Made by a program: the position numbers and the translations under genes. The notes under the pieces are model-generated. The model made no database searches. It saw nothing but the letters and a program-made list of their open reading frames with translations, and was not told the origin of the DNA. A stretch of DNA of 64,000 bases from Fluctibacter halophilus. GTDB lineage: Bacteria; Pseudomonadota; Gammaproteobacteria; Enterobacterales; Alteromonadaceae. Location of the stretch: assembly GCF_020687825.1 (NCBI RefSeq), contig NZ_JAJEWP010000003.1, positions 186,001 through 250,000 of the forward strand, in the 5' to 3' direction. Position 1 is the first letter of the stretch, and every line of letters starts with the position of its first letter. Positions 18,598 through 27,320 of this stretch are shown here, piece after piece.

Positions 18598-18940
18598 GTT
18601 GCCACTCCTGTTCCGAAACGACTTCAACCACACCCTGTGCCGTGGCAGGATTGAACTCGCCGAAAAAGCTGTATTTACCTTCAGGCAGTGGCCCCACATA
18701 TAAACTGGCCTTGCTGTTGGCAAAAACGACTTTTTCACGGTTCAAATCAAAGCTGTCCAGCTCTTCTGGTGTGTTGTCGTGATTGATGAAGGTAATTTTC
18801 ACCTTTTGATTGGCAGGAATGATCACCGTGGCGGGATAGAACAAGTGTTCTCTGATGTCCACAAAGACTTCCTCTATGGCCAGTAGTTGTGGCGTGACTA
18901 AAAGACAAAGTACGCTAAGCCAACGGGGATTAAATCGCAT
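18587..18940 (-). CDS. Periplasmic cupredoxin-fold protein lacking classical copper ligands
   Basis: A 117-residue exported protein with signal MRFNPRWLSVLCLLVTPQLLA and then a cupredoxin_1-type beta-sandwich: PATVIIPANQKVKITFINHD, ELDSFDL, LPEGKYSFFGEFNPATAQGVVEVV. In classical cupredoxins the last loop holds Cys, His and Met; here it reads GEFNPATAQ, so these ligands are absent. Related domains occur with EfeU/FTR1 iron permeases. The ATG at 18940 has GGGAG upstream and overlaps the kinase stop, so it is co-translated with the two-component genes. It is likely a partner of the permease. Confidence 0.8.
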   Translation of the reverse strand: MRFNPRWLSVLCLLVTPQLLAIEEVFVDIREHLFYPATVIIPANQKVKITFINHDNTPEELDSFDLNREKVVFANSKASLYVGPLPEGKYSFFGEFNPATAQGVVEVVSEQEWQRAH

Positions 18941-20240
18941 CCTGCGCTCCCGTTTGTGACGGCAGGGTGACGTGTACAGACAGGCCGCCAAGGGATGACG
19001 TGTTCAACAGGATGTCGCCGTGATGCAATTCGACAATCTGCTGCACGATGGCCAGGCCCAACCCACTTCCTTCCGTTTGCTGGTGTTGTTCGTGTCGGTA
19101 AAAACGTTGCAGGATATCTTGCCGCTTTTGCACCGGCACGCCGGGTCCAGAGTCTTCCACGCACAAATGCACCGCATTGTCCTGCCCGCTGACATGCACA
19201 TGGATCGTGGCACTGAGCGGGGAATACTTGCTGGCGTTGGCGATCAGGTTCTGCAATAAGGTGTACAGCAGAAAGCGGTTTGAACGCAGCGGTGTTTCAA
19301 CACTGAACAGTTCTACTTGTTGCCCCTTTTGGTCAATCTGAGGGTACAGATCGGCAATCACAGCCTGTGCAACCTCTTGTGCGTCAACGTCTTCGAGTTG
19401 TGCGGCGAACAAGTCGGGGTTGGTGCGGCTGAGCATCAGCAATTGATTAACAACCTGGATCATGCGGTCAGTATCATGTTGCAACTTATCAATCAGCGGC
19501 GCTTGTTGCGGTGCGTCTTTACGCAAGTTGTGCAGGTTTATTTTCAGCACGCTTAGCGGCGTGCGTAACTCATGGGCAGCATTGCTGGCAAACTGCTGCT
19601 CCCGCGACAACACCCGGGCCAGGCGCGCAAACAGGCTATTTAACGTATCCACCACCGGAGACAGTTCGGCCGGTTGGTTGTTCAGACGCACCGGATCCAA
19701 TGCTTTCACATCGCGATTATCCAATTGCTCCGCCAGGGCGCGCAGCGGGGACAGCCCTCGGGATACCGACAAATAGATCAGTACCGCAAGAAACGGCATG
19801 CTGATCACCAATGGCAGCATGGCCGACAGGATCATATCTTCGGCAAGTTCTACCCGGCTGACCAACGGTTGGGCAACCATGTACCACTGCTGCGGGTCAC
19901 CGCGGCGAACGTATACTCGCCAGCGCTGGCCACTGAAATTTTGTTCGCTGAATCCCGCCTCAAACGGTGCGATGGGGCGTTCCGAGGTATTTTTGGAACG
20001 CAATGCCCAACGGGTATCATGCCAGATTTGCAGTGCGACATTGGCGTGCGTATCGATCACCGCCTGCAGATCATCGCTGCCCAGTACGTCAAGACTGGCC
20101 GAAAGTGTGACCAGTTCCGCATCAAACAATTTGGCCGAGCGCTGCATACTGGCCCGATAGCCCTGGATAGCGGCGCTGAACGTGATCAGCACCAGCAGGG
20201 AAACGAGTAACAGTGTCAGGTAGCGGCGGATAGAAGTCAT
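18930..20240 (-). CDS. Sensor histidine kinase, QseC/PmrB type
   Basis: A 436-residue inner-membrane kinase. Two transmembrane helices (about residues 7-28 and 138-160) enclose a periplasmic sensor region of about 110 residues. A HAMP-like linker follows, then the phospho-acceptor His223 in ASNAAHELRTPLS, the N-box LLQNLIANASKYSP, G1 DSGPGVP and G2 GSGLGLAIV. Immediately before the second helix the sequence ELAE gives an ExxE pair, which in Salmonella PmrB helps sense ferric iron, though QseC also has acidic residues here. It lies 8 bp after its response regulator. The signal is unknown. Confidence 0.92.
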   Translation of the reverse strand: MTSIRRYLTLLLVSLLVLITFSAAIQGYRASMQRSAKLFDAELVTLSASLDVLGSDDLQAVIDTHANVALQIWHDTRWALRSKNTSERPIAPFEAGFSEQNFSGQRWRVYVRRGDPQQWYMVAQPLVSRVELAEDMILSAMLPLVISMPFLAVLIYLSVSRGLSPLRALAEQLDNRDVKALDPVRLNNQPAELSPVVDTLNSLFARLARVLSREQQFASNAAHELRTPLSVLKINLHNLRKDAPQQAPLIDKLQHDTDRMIQVVNQLLMLSRTNPDLFAAQLEDVDAQEVAQAVIADLYPQIDQKGQQVELFSVETPLRSNRFLLYTLLQNLIANASKYSPLSATIHVHVSGQDNAVHLCVEDSGPGVPVQKRQDILQRFYRHEQHQQTEGSGLGLAIVQQIVELHHGDILLNTSSLGGLSVHVTLPSQTGAQDAI

Positions 20241-20248
20241 TATTGATG

Positions 20249-20917
20249 TTAGCTGGATACCGGCTTGTTGATACTATAACCCACGCCCCGAATGGTTTTG
20301 ATGAACCCGTCTGGCAATTTTTTTCGCAAGTTGTGTATGTGTACTTCGATGGCGTTACTGGCCACTTCATCTCCCCACTCGTACAAGGTGGTTTCCAATT
20401 GTTGTTTGGAGCGGATACGTCCGACATTTTCCATCAGGGCTTTGAGCAGCATAAACTCCCGACGTGAAAGAGTGAGACCCTGACCATCAACGGTCACTGC
20501 GTGGTTGGCTGCATCCAGACTGACCGCGCCGACATCAATGGTGGTACGGTTGCTGGTGCCCAGTCGCCGTTCCATTACCCGCAAACGGGCCAGTAACTCG
20601 GTCATGTCGAAGGGCTTGGGCAGGTAGTCATCAGCACCGCTGTCCAAGCCACTGATTTTGTCCGACAAGGTATCGCGGGCGGTCAGTACTAAAATGGGAA
20701 TATTGTTGTTCTTGTGGCGGACGCGATTGAGTACATCAAGACCATCCATATCCGGCAAGCCTAAATCCAGGATCACCAGTTGTGCGTCACCGGCATCAAT
20801 GGCCGACAGAGCGTACTTGCCATTGTCAACCCAGTCGATGGCATAGCCTTCTGAGCGCAACGACGCAGAAAGGGCATCTGCCAACGCGCGGTCGTCTTCT
20901 ACCAACAGTATTCGCAT
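20249..20917 (-). CDS. OmpR-family response regulator, QseB/PmrA type
   Basis: A 222-residue regulator. The receiver domain has acidic EDD at residues 7-9, phospho-acceptor Asp51 in VILDLGLPDMDG and Lys in YLPKPFDMTEL. The C-terminal winged helix has LSRREFMLLKALMENVGRIRSKQQLE and EVHIHNLRKKLP. It closely resembles QseB and PmrA/BasR. It is first in an operon with its kinase, a cupredoxin, an FTR1-like permease and a beta-barrel. A PmrA-type box 46 bp upstream suggests autoregulation and identifies other likely targets in this block. Confidence 0.93.
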   Translation of the reverse strand: MRILLVEDDRALADALSASLRSEGYAIDWVDNGKYALSAIDAGDAQLVILDLGLPDMDGLDVLNRVRHKNNNIPILVLTARDTLSDKISGLDSGADDYLPKPFDMTELLARLRVMERRLGTSNRTTIDVGAVSLDAANHAVTVDGQGLTLSRREFMLLKALMENVGRIRSKQQLETTLYEWGDEVASNAIEVHIHNLRKKLPDGFIKTIRGVGYSINKPVSS

Positions 20918-20946
20918 GATCTATCCTGTGTTCGCCGTGACATTAG

Positions 20947-20994
20947 ATGCTAGTATAGTCACCTTAAGGATAGCTTAAGGTATCCATGTACAAT
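20947..20994. promoter_or_regulatory. PmrA-type box in the divergent regulator / cytochrome b561 promoter
   Basis: A perfect direct repeat CTTAAG (20963-20968), GATAG, CTTAAG (20974-20979) matches YTTAAK-N5-YTTAAK exactly. Toward the response regulator, TAGCAT (20952-20947) lies 10 bp beyond the box. Toward cytochrome b561, TACAAT (20989-20994) lies 9 bp beyond it. The box edge is 46 bp from the regulator ATG and 72 bp from the b561 ATG. This looks like an activator site shared by both promoters. Confidence 0.75.
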
Positions 20995-21051
20995 AGTCTT
21001 TAGCAGCCATTGCTGCCAATGATAAAAAATCAACAAAAACAGGAAAATACA

Positions 21052-21582
21052 ATGAAGAATGGCTATTCATTTTCCCAACGTCTGGTGCATTGGCTGACTC
21101 TGCTGGTGATCATTGTGGTGTATCTGGCGATTGAGAATCGTGGTTTGTTTGAGCGTGGCAGTGACGAACGTGCCCTGGTGATGCTGACCCACTTTTACGC
21201 GGGCTTCACGATATTGATTTTGGCCATTATCCGTCTGGTATTGCGCATGACTAATAGCGTTGCACCGATTGACCCGCTACCTCCCGTGTGGCTGCAGCGC
21301 AGCGCGATGTTGGGTCACGTCTTGTTATATGCATTTTTGTTGGCAATGCCAATCATTGGTCTGGTGATGCTGAATGCAAAAGGCGGCAGTCTGGATCTGT
21401 TTGGGGTCTCATTGCCGAGCTTATGGCCCAAAGATCCGGAGATGGCTGAGCAACTGGAAGAACTGCATGAAAGCATCGGCAAGTTTGGCTATGTACTGAT
21501 TGGTCTGCACGCCGTTGTTGCCCTGGTTCATCACCACGTTCTGAAAGACAACACCCTGACACGGATGACCCGCGGGCGTTGA
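21052..21582 (+). CDS. Cytochrome b561 family protein
   Basis: A 176-residue, four-helix membrane cytochrome. It starts MKNGYSFSQRLVHWLTLLVI at 21052 with AGGAAA upstream. Putative heme-ligand histidines are in RLVHWL, LTHFYAGF, MLGHVLL and LVHHHVL. Members move electrons from quinol to acceptors, for example superoxide. It is divergent from the response regulator and shares the PmrA-type box, so it is probably part of that regulon. The last gene-end overlaps or abuts a P-loop gene, suggesting co-transcription. Confidence 0.93.
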   Translation: MKNGYSFSQRLVHWLTLLVIIVVYLAIENRGLFERGSDERALVMLTHFYAGFTILILAIIRLVLRMTNSVAPIDPLPPVWLQRSAMLGHVLLYAFLLAMPIIGLVMLNAKGGSLDLFGVSLPSLWPKDPEMAEQLEELHESIGKFGYVLIGLHAVVALVHHHVLKDNTLTRMTRGR

Positions 21583-21584
21583 AT

Positions 21585-22088
21585 ATGGCTCGCCTCACCG
21601 TCGTCACAGGGCCGCCAGGTGCAGGCAAGAGTACGTATGCCTGTCAGCTGGCCGCTCAGTTGGGCGCGGTATTGCTGGATATGGATGTACTTGCCGGACC
21701 GGTGATTGAAGCGGGGCTGCGCCTGGCAGGCGAACATCCGGATGATCGTGACAGCGCGATGTATAAATCCAGCTTCAGAATGCCGGTATATCAGGCGTTG
21801 TTTGATGTTGCCCTTCAGAATGTGGCCCATTTGCCGGTGGTGATCGTGGGACCTTTCAGCCGTGAAATTCAGCAACCAGACTGGCATGAACAGCTGGCTG
21901 AGCAGTTTCAGTGTGATGTGGATGTGGTGTACATGCTATGTGCGCTGGCGCAACGAAAACGTCGCATGGAGCGACGCCATAGCGCGCGTGATCGCGCCAA
22001 ACTGGCAGATTGGGCAGGCTACGTGGCAACGCTTGATGCTGAAACGCCGCCACGGTGTGATCATCGAGTGGTGATCAGCGACGAATAA
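21585..22088 (+). CDS. P-loop AAA/zeta-toxin-like small kinase
   Basis: A 167-residue nucleotide-binding protein with Walker A GPPGAGKST near its N-terminus (VVTGPPGAGKSTYA), a possible Walker B region LPVVIVGPF, and an arginine-rich lid (ALAQRKRRMERRHSARDRAK). This fits the AAA_33/chloramphenicol phosphotransferase/zeta-like kinase group. The ATG at 21585 lies 2 bp after the b561 stop; a TTG at 21579 overlapping that stop is also possible. No antitoxin is adjacent, so a toxin role is unlikely. The substrate is unknown. Confidence 0.8.
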   Translation: MARLTVVTGPPGAGKSTYACQLAAQLGAVLLDMDVLAGPVIEAGLRLAGEHPDDRDSAMYKSSFRMPVYQALFDVALQNVAHLPVVIVGPFSREIQQPDWHEQLAEQFQCDVDVVYMLCALAQRKRRMERRHSARDRAKLADWAGYVATLDAETPPRCDHRVVISDE

Positions 22089-22117
22089 AAAAGCCGGTTC
22101 ACAGGAACCGGCTTTTT
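22087..22117. terminator. Intrinsic terminator between P-loop gene and ompW
   Basis: AAGCCGGTTC (22091-22100), loop ACAG, GAACCGGCTT (22105-22114) with T-run to 22117 on the plus strand and A-run before it. It can serve both convergent transcripts. Confidence 0.9.
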
Positions 22118-22137
22118 CTATCCTCACCCTCAGCTGC

Positions 22138-22794
22138 TCAGAAGCGATAGCCCACTGACAGGGTGTAAACCATTGGGTCAATGTCCACGTCCACTTTACC
22201 GGCAGTGCCGTTTAAGGTGAAGGTGGCGTCAGTATCAATGTCGATCCAACGGGCACTGGCGTTAACGTGCCATTTGTCATCGATGACGTAATCCATACCG
22301 AGCTGGAAGGACAGTCCGAAGGAGTCATCCAGAGAAAGGTCGTCAAAGCCTGCTGCAGCATTGGCATCAGTAAACTCTTCATCAAAGAAAACGGTGTAGT
22401 TAACACCGACGCCAACGTAGGGTTGGAACGGTGCGCTGGTATCGTTGAAGTAGTAGTTGGCAGACACGGTCGGTGGCAAATGTTTGGTGCTGCCCAGTGC
22501 GCCAACGGTGTTCAGGGTAATGTCATGGGAAAAAGGCGTTGCTGCCAGTACTTCGATGGCCAACTGCGGTGTATAGAAGTACACCAGATTGAGACCCAAC
22601 TGGGTGTTGTTGTCGACATCAACACCAATGCCAAGATCGGCACCGCCGACAAACACGTTGCTGCTGTCTGCATCAGGTGCAACCGTCGTTACACCACCAC
22701 GAACCAACCAATCGCCGGTTTCATAGGCTTGCAACGGCAGTGCGGCAACCAGAGCCAAAGCCGTCAGTGTGCGAGTAAAAGTGCGAGTTTTCAT
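22138..22794 (-). CDS. ompW: OmpW family outer-membrane protein
   Basis: A 218-residue protein with signal peptide (ends PLQAYE). The eight-stranded barrel has family features GDWLVRGGVTTVAPD, LGLNLVYFYTPQLAIEVLAATPFSHDI, KHLPPTVSANYYF and terminal VYTLSVGYRF. OmpW forms a small hydrophobic channel in the outer membrane and is often induced by salt, iron or oxygen changes. It is monocistronic, convergent with the P-loop gene. No PmrA-type box was found upstream. Confidence 0.96.
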   Translation of the reverse strand: MKTRTFTRTLTALALVAALPLQAYETGDWLVRGGVTTVAPDADSSNVFVGGADLGIGVDVDNNTQLGLNLVYFYTPQLAIEVLAATPFSHDITLNTVGALGSTKHLPPTVSANYYFNDTSAPFQPYVGVGVNYTVFFDEEFTDANAAAGFDDLSLDDSFGLSFQLGMDYVIDDKWHVNASARWIDIDTDATFTLNGTAGKVDVDIDPMVYTLSVGYRF

Positions 22795-22883
22795 GTGTGT
22801 TTCTCTTCGTTTGATTAGATGGTGCTAGCCTACTGCTAAGCGACCTACGAAGACTTGATCTGGCGCAAACCTGGGACGTAAAC

Positions 22884-22910
22884 AAAAAAAAAGGACGCAG
22901 CTGCGTCCTT
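22884..22910 (-). terminator. Intrinsic terminator after accC
   Basis: AAGGACGCAG/CTGCGTCCTT (22891-22910) is a perfect palindrome. On the minus strand it is followed by a run of T (complement of 22884-22892), the right polarity to end accBC. Confidence 0.9.
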
Positions 22911-22936
22911 TTCAATGGGCTGTCGGTGTGTCGGCG

Positions 22937-24280
22937 TCAGTTGATGCCGAGCTTCTTCTCCAGGTAGTGGATGTTGGTTCCACCATTGAAGAAGTTTTCA
23001 TCCGCCATGATGCGTTTCTGCAGCGGGATATTGGTCTTAATCCCTTCCACAACCAGCTCATCCAACGCATGACGCATGCGGGCAATCGCCACATCACGGT
23101 TCTCACCGTAGGTGATCAGTTTGCCTATCATAGAGTCATAGTTGGGGGGCACGCTGTAGCCCGCATAAATGTGTGATTCCCAGCGCACGCCAAATCCACC
23201 CGGCGAATGGAACATATTGATTTTGCCCGGACTTGGAATGAAGGTGTTGGGATCTTCGGCATTGATCCGACATTCAATCGCGTGACCGCGGATCTGGATG
23301 TCTTTTTGTTCCAGCGCCAACGGTTGGCCAGCAGCGATACGCAATTGTTCCTTGATCAGGTCTACACCGGTGATCATTTCTGACACAGGATGCTCTACCT
23401 GAATACGGGTGTTCATTTCAATAAAGTAGAATTCACCGTTCTCGTACAGGAACTCGAACGTACCGGCACCGCGATAACCGATTTCGATACAGGCGCGGCG
23501 GCATCGTTCGCCAATGCGTTCGCGGGTCTCTGAATTAATGCCCGGGGCGGGTGCCTCTTCGACCACTTTCTGGTGACGACGTTGCATGGAGCAATCCCGC
23601 TCACCGAGGTGAATGGCATTGCCCTGTCCATCGGACAGCACCTGAATTTCAATGTGACGTGGATTTTCGAGGAATTTCTCCATGTACACGACGTCATTAT
23701 TGAACGCAGCACCGGCTTCTGCCTTGGTGGTTTCAATGGCTTTGAGCAATTCCCCTTCACTGCGTACCACGCGCATACCACGACCACCACCGCCGCCTGC
23801 GGCTTTGACGATGATAGGGTAGCCGATACGCTTAGCGATGGCTTTGTTGCGGTCAGGATCGTCGGTTAGCGGACCGTCAGAACCCGGTACGCAGGGAACT
23901 CCCGCCTTACGCATCGCGTCGATGGCAGACACTTTGTCACCCATCAATGTGATGGTCTCGGCCTTTGGCCCGACGAACACAAACCCGCTTTTCTCAACCG
24001 CTTCGGCAAATTCAGCATTTTCTGCCAGGAACCCGTAACCGGGGTGAATGGCAATGCTGTTAGTGACTTCAGCGGCAGCAATGATGCGCGGGATGTTCAG
24101 GTAGCTTTCGGACGCGGCGGCCTTTCCGATGCAGATGGATTCATCTGCCAGCAATACATGTTTGAGATCTTTGTCGGCCGTGGAGTGCACCGCTACGGTT
24201 TTGATCCCGAGTTCTTTGCACGCGCGCAAGATGCGAAGGGCAATTTCGCCTCGGTTGGCAATGAGCACTTTATCAAGCAT
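22937..24280 (-). CDS. accC: Biotin carboxylase subunit of acetyl-CoA carboxylase
   Basis: A 447-residue ATP-grasp enzyme that carboxylates biotin on AccB, starting [25 protein letters not shown] at 24280 as in E. coli AccC (449 residues). Motifs include the glycine-rich ATP loop [50 protein letters not shown] and [14 protein letters not shown]. It follows accB by 13 bp. A frame extension to 24301 overlaps accB and is not needed. Essential for fatty acid synthesis. Confidence 0.99.
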   Translation of the reverse strand: MLDKVLIANRGEIALRILRACKELGIKTVAVHSTADKDLKHVLLADESICIGKAAASESYLNIPRIIAAAEVTNSIAIHPGYGFLAENAEFAEAVEKSGFVFVGPKAETITLMGDKVSAIDAMRKAGVPCVPGSDGPLTDDPDRNKAIAKRIGYPIIVKAAGGGGGRGMRVVRSEGELLKAIETTKAEAGAAFNNDVVYMEKFLENPRHIEIQVLSDGQGNAIHLGERDCSMQRRHQKVVEEAPAPGINSETRERIGERCRRACIEIGYRGAGTFEFLYENGEFYFIEMNTRIQVEHPVSEMITGVDLIKEQLRIAAGQPLALEQKDIQIRGHAIECRINAEDPNTFIPSPGKINMFHSPGGFGVRWESHIYAGYSVPPNYDSMIGKLITYGENRDVAIARMRHALDELVVEGIKTNIPLQKRIMADENFFNGGTNIHYLEKKLGIN

Positions 24281-24293
24281 AGAGGGTGCCTGC

Positions 24294-24752
24294 TTATTCA
24301 ATCACGAACATGGGTTGGTCAAACTCAACGGGTTCCTGGTTTTCAACCAGGATTTCTTTGACGATACCCGCTTTGTCGGCTTCGATTTGGTTCATCATTT
24401 TCATCGCTTCAACGATGCACAGGGTGTCACCCACATTGACTTGCTGACCAACCTCAACAAAGGCTTTGGCGCCTGGAGACGATGAACGATAGAACGTACC
24501 TACCATCGGAGAGCGAACGATATGGCCGCTAGGCTCTGCCGGTGCCGCAGGTGCTGCAGGGGCAGCCGGAGCCTGTTCGGCCACAGGGGCAGGTGCCATA
24601 GGTGCAGGCATTGCGTGAGTGTAGTGCATTGGTGCTGCCTGGCTGCCACCACGGTGGATGCGAACAGATTCTTCGCCTTCAGTGATTTCCAGTTCAGCGA
24701 TGCCTGATTCTTCAACCAGTTCGATCAGTTTCTTGATTTTTCGGATATCCAT
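24294..24752 (-). CDS. accB: Biotin carboxyl carrier protein of acetyl-CoA carboxylase
   Basis: A 152-residue protein with N-terminal [17 protein letters not shown], an Ala/Pro-rich flexible linker (about residues 40-75) and the biotinyl domain with EAMKM, biotinylated Lys118. It carries carboxybiotin between AccC and the carboxyltransferase. It lies 33 bp downstream of aroQ, in the widespread aroQ-accB-accC order. Confidence 0.99.
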   Translation of the reverse strand: MDIRKIKKLIELVEESGIAELEITEGEESVRIHRGGSQAAPMHYTHAMPAPMAPAPVAEQAPAAPAAPAAPAEPSGHIVRSPMVGTFYRSSSPGAKAFVEVGQQVNVGDTLCIVEAMKMMNQIEADKAGIVKEILVENQEPVEFDQPMFVIE

Positions 24753-24785
24753 ACTGTAGTTCTCTAACGCTAGGTGATTATGGCA

Positions 24786-25223
24786 TCACGAGGATGCATG
24801 TAGTTGTTCGGCGGCTTGCAATGCAAACCGATAACCTTGTTCGCCAAAACCGCAAATCACGCCTTTGGCAATATCTGATAAATAGGAGTGTTGCCGGAAC
24901 GGTTCACGAGCATGCACATTGGATAAATGCACTTCAATGAACGGAATGGAAACACTCAGCAGTGCGTCACGCAGGGCGACACTGGTATGGGTGAAAGCGC
25001 CGGGATTGATGATGATGACATCCACGTCGCCCATGGCCTGATGAATGGTGTCGATCAGAACATGTTCCGCATTGGATTGCTGATGGATGAGCTCGATGCC
25101 CTGTTGCGCGGCGGTTTGCTGCAAATCCGCTACGATATCGGACAGGGTTCTGTCTCCGTACAGGTGGGGCTCACGTTTGCCCAACATGTTGAGGTTGGGG
25201 CCATTCAGCAATAAAACTTTCAC
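24786..25223 (-). CDS. aroQ: 3-dehydroquinate dehydratase, type II
   Basis: A 145-residue enzyme of the shikimate pathway that dehydrates 3-dehydroquinate. The N-terminus [22 protein letters not shown] includes the catalytic Tyr loop. [35 protein letters not shown] and [11 protein letters not shown] complete the family pattern. I chose GTG at 25223 because it gives the conserved start; an in-frame ATG at 25265 would add 14 residues. It is upstream of accBC on the same strand and probably co-transcribed. Confidence 0.97.
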   Translation of the reverse strand: MKVLLLNGPNLNMLGKREPHLYGDRTLSDIVADLQQTAAQQGIELIHQQSNAEHVLIDTIHQAMGDVDVIIINPGAFTHTSVALRDALLSVSIPFIEVHLSNVHAREPFRQHSYLSDIAKGVICGFGEQGYRFALQAAEQLHASS

Positions 25224-25480
25224 AATATTGTCGCCATCTTCCAGAAAAACACCATCATTAACCATTTAAACACAGCTTGCGAGAAAAAAATGACCGAGAC
25301 TGTGTAAATTTTCGCCAGCATGACGTCATAGTTTCCTCATTATAGAGATCAAACCCAGATTAGCAGCAAAATACTGGTCTTATCAGCGAAGATTGGCGCA
25401 AAGTTGCCTCAGGTTTGTTTCGATTCAACCTGACTTGCAATCCTATCTGGGTCGTGGGATGTTGACGCTATTCACTTTCT

Positions 25481-25951
25481 TTGCCGATTGGCGGTTTTGT
25501 GCGACCTGAACGACACAAAGTACATTTAACCCTTTGGTTTGACGCGCCCGTCGAGACAATATTTACTGCGCTGGCTGACCACGAGCAGTTTGGGCGCCTG
25601 ATTGGACAGTCCATTCAACGGGTAAGAGCAGGACAGCCACCTGACCTTAACGGTTTGGGATCGGTTCGACGCATTAAAATAGTGCCGGGGATCTATTTTG
25701 AAGAAACCATTACGGCGTTCGAACAACCTTCTTATATTGCCTATCAGGTCACCAAAGGGAGTCCAATCACCGATCATTTGGGTGAGTTGCAGTTCAGTGA
25801 ACTGAGTGGCCGGACAAGGCTTGACTACACCATTCGCTTTCGCCCCCGATGGCCGATCCCCGGTTGGGGAAGGCTATTGTGCAGCCTGATAGAAAGGCCA
25901 ATTCGTAAGGGATTGGAACGCTTCGCGGCCTCGTTACTATCTGCTCGATGA
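25481..25951 (+). CDS. SRPBCC (START-like) family protein
   Basis: About 156 residues with the helix-grip pattern of polyketide-cyclase/START-like proteins: VHLTLWFDAPVETIFTALADHEQFGRLIG near the N-terminus, GLGSVRRIKI, ITDHLGELQFSEL, RLDYTIRFRPRWPIPGWG, and a C-terminal amphipathic helix. These bind hydrophobic ligands. The start is uncertain: a TTG at 25481 or GTG at 25499. Its stop overlaps the acpH start as ATGA, so it is co-translated with acpH and upp. Function unknown. Confidence 0.8.
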   Translation: MPIGGFVRPERHKVHLTLWFDAPVETIFTALADHEQFGRLIGQSIQRVRAGQPPDLNGLGSVRRIKIVPGIYFEETITAFEQPSYIAYQVTKGSPITDHLGELQFSELSGRTRLDYTIRFRPRWPIPGWGRLLCSLIERPIRKGLERFAASLLSAR

Positions 25952-26553
25952 ACTACCTTGCTCACTTACACCTCGCCGCGGTATCTGGCAGCGACCTGGT
26001 TGGTAACTTTCTCGGTGACTTTGTGAAGGGCAGTCAGCTGGATGCTTTCCCTGTTGAGATTCAACACGGGATACGTCTGCACCGCGCCATCGACTCGTTT
26101 ACCGACCGTCATCCACAGGTGAGAAATACAATGGGGGGGTTCAAGCCGCCGCTGCGTCGGGTTGCTGGCATCGTGCTGGACGTCTATTTCGATCACCTTT
26201 TGCTGCGCCACTGGCAGACATTTTCTGAACGCAGTCCCGAGCACTTGGTTGAACAATTTTACCGTCAACTGGCGAACTTTGACTGGCCCGTTACGAAACG
26301 CTTTGGTCATGTCCGTGACAGTTTGCTACAGCACCGTTGGTTGCTAAACTATCAACAGCGTGACGGCGTAGAGCAAGCGTTGACCAGCATTCAGCGCCGA
26401 CTTGGGGATCGTATCATTTTTGCCCGGCAGGCCATGCGGCTCCTGAATGAGCAACACCAGGATATTGAAGCCGGCTTTTTGGCCTTTTACCCTGAGCTTA
26501 TGACCTATGCCTGTCAGACACATAACATCAATCAGAGAGATGCAACCCCATGA
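25948..26553 (+). CDS. acpH: Acyl carrier protein phosphodiesterase
   Basis: A 201-residue DUF479/AcpH protein starting [29 protein letters not shown], the characteristic HD-like N-terminus of AcpH, with [12 protein letters not shown] and [10 protein letters not shown]. AcpH removes the 4'-phosphopantetheine arm from acyl carrier protein. It is overlapped at both ends by ATGA junctions, to the SRPBCC gene upstream and upp downstream, forming a compact three-gene operon. Confidence 0.93.
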   Translation: MNYLAHLHLAAVSGSDLVGNFLGDFVKGSQLDAFPVEIQHGIRLHRAIDSFTDRHPQVRNTMGGFKPPLRRVAGIVLDVYFDHLLLRHWQTFSERSPEHLVEQFYRQLANFDWPVTKRFGHVRDSLLQHRWLLNYQQRDGVEQALTSIQRRLGDRIIFARQAMRLLNEQHQDIEAGFLAFYPELMTYACQTHNINQRDATP

Positions 26554-27179
26554 CCGTGAAGCACATCGATCACCCGTTATTACGCCATAAAGTCGGCTTG
26601 TTGCGGGCAAAGGGCACCAGCAGTAAAGACTTTCGGGAGCTGGCCAGTGAGGTTGGTAATTTGCTCACCTACGAAGCCACGCGGGATCTGCAAACCGAAA
26701 AAGTCAGTATTGAGGGCTGGACCGGTGAGCCAATCAAGATTGATAAGATTAAAGGCAAGAAAATCACTGTCGTGCCGATTTTGCGTGCCGGGTTGGGCAT
26801 GCTGGACGGCGTACTTCAGTTGATCCCCAATGCGAAAATCAGTGTGGTCGGGCTGTATCGAAATGAGCAAACGCTGCAACCCGTGGCATATTTTGACAAA
26901 GTGGTTAAAGATGTTGACCAACGAACAGCGCTGATTGTTGACCCTATGCTGGCGACTGGCGGGACGTTAATTGCTACTATTGACTTATTGAAGCAAAAAG
27001 GATGTAAGCGCATCATGGGGTTGTTCCTGGTTGCTGCGCCGGAGGGTATTGCAGCGGTTACCGAGGCCCACCCTGATGTCGATATCTATGTTGCCGCCAT
27101 TGATGAGCGTCTGAACGACAAAGGCTACATATTGCCGGGATTGGGTGATGCCGGAGACAAGATTTTCGGCACTCGCTAA
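26550..27179 (+). CDS. upp: Uracil phosphoribosyltransferase
   Basis: A 209-residue enzyme converting uracil and PRPP to UMP. It has [32 protein letters not shown], the PRPP loop [21 protein letters not shown] and the C-terminal uracil-binding [24 protein letters not shown]. It starts at ATG 26550 overlapping the acpH stop. It pairs functionally with the cytosine deaminase at 46.8 kb, since deaminating cytosine gives uracil. Confidence 0.98.
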   Translation: MTVKHIDHPLLRHKVGLLRAKGTSSKDFRELASEVGNLLTYEATRDLQTEKVSIEGWTGEPIKIDKIKGKKITVVPILRAGLGMLDGVLQLIPNAKISVVGLYRNEQTLQPVAYFDKVVKDVDQRTALIVDPMLATGGTLIATIDLLKQKGCKRIMGLFLVAAPEGIAAVTEAHPDVDIYVAAIDERLNDKGYILPGLGDAGDKIFGTR

Positions 27180-27320
27180 CGTCTCCAGAACTTTTTGATT
27201 ATCAAATGCTTATTAGGCGTTTGGTGTATAATTGTGTAACATTACGGCAAGCATGGGGCGCATTAGTTAACCAGGGTTGGGTACCGTTAATGATTCTTTG
27301 CGAAAGAGGCAGTAACCGCT

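Noticed and set aside
21585-22088. Zeta toxin of a toxin-antitoxin pair
   Set aside because: The P-loop is compatible, but no antitoxin gene is adjacent and the gene follows b561 in an operon.
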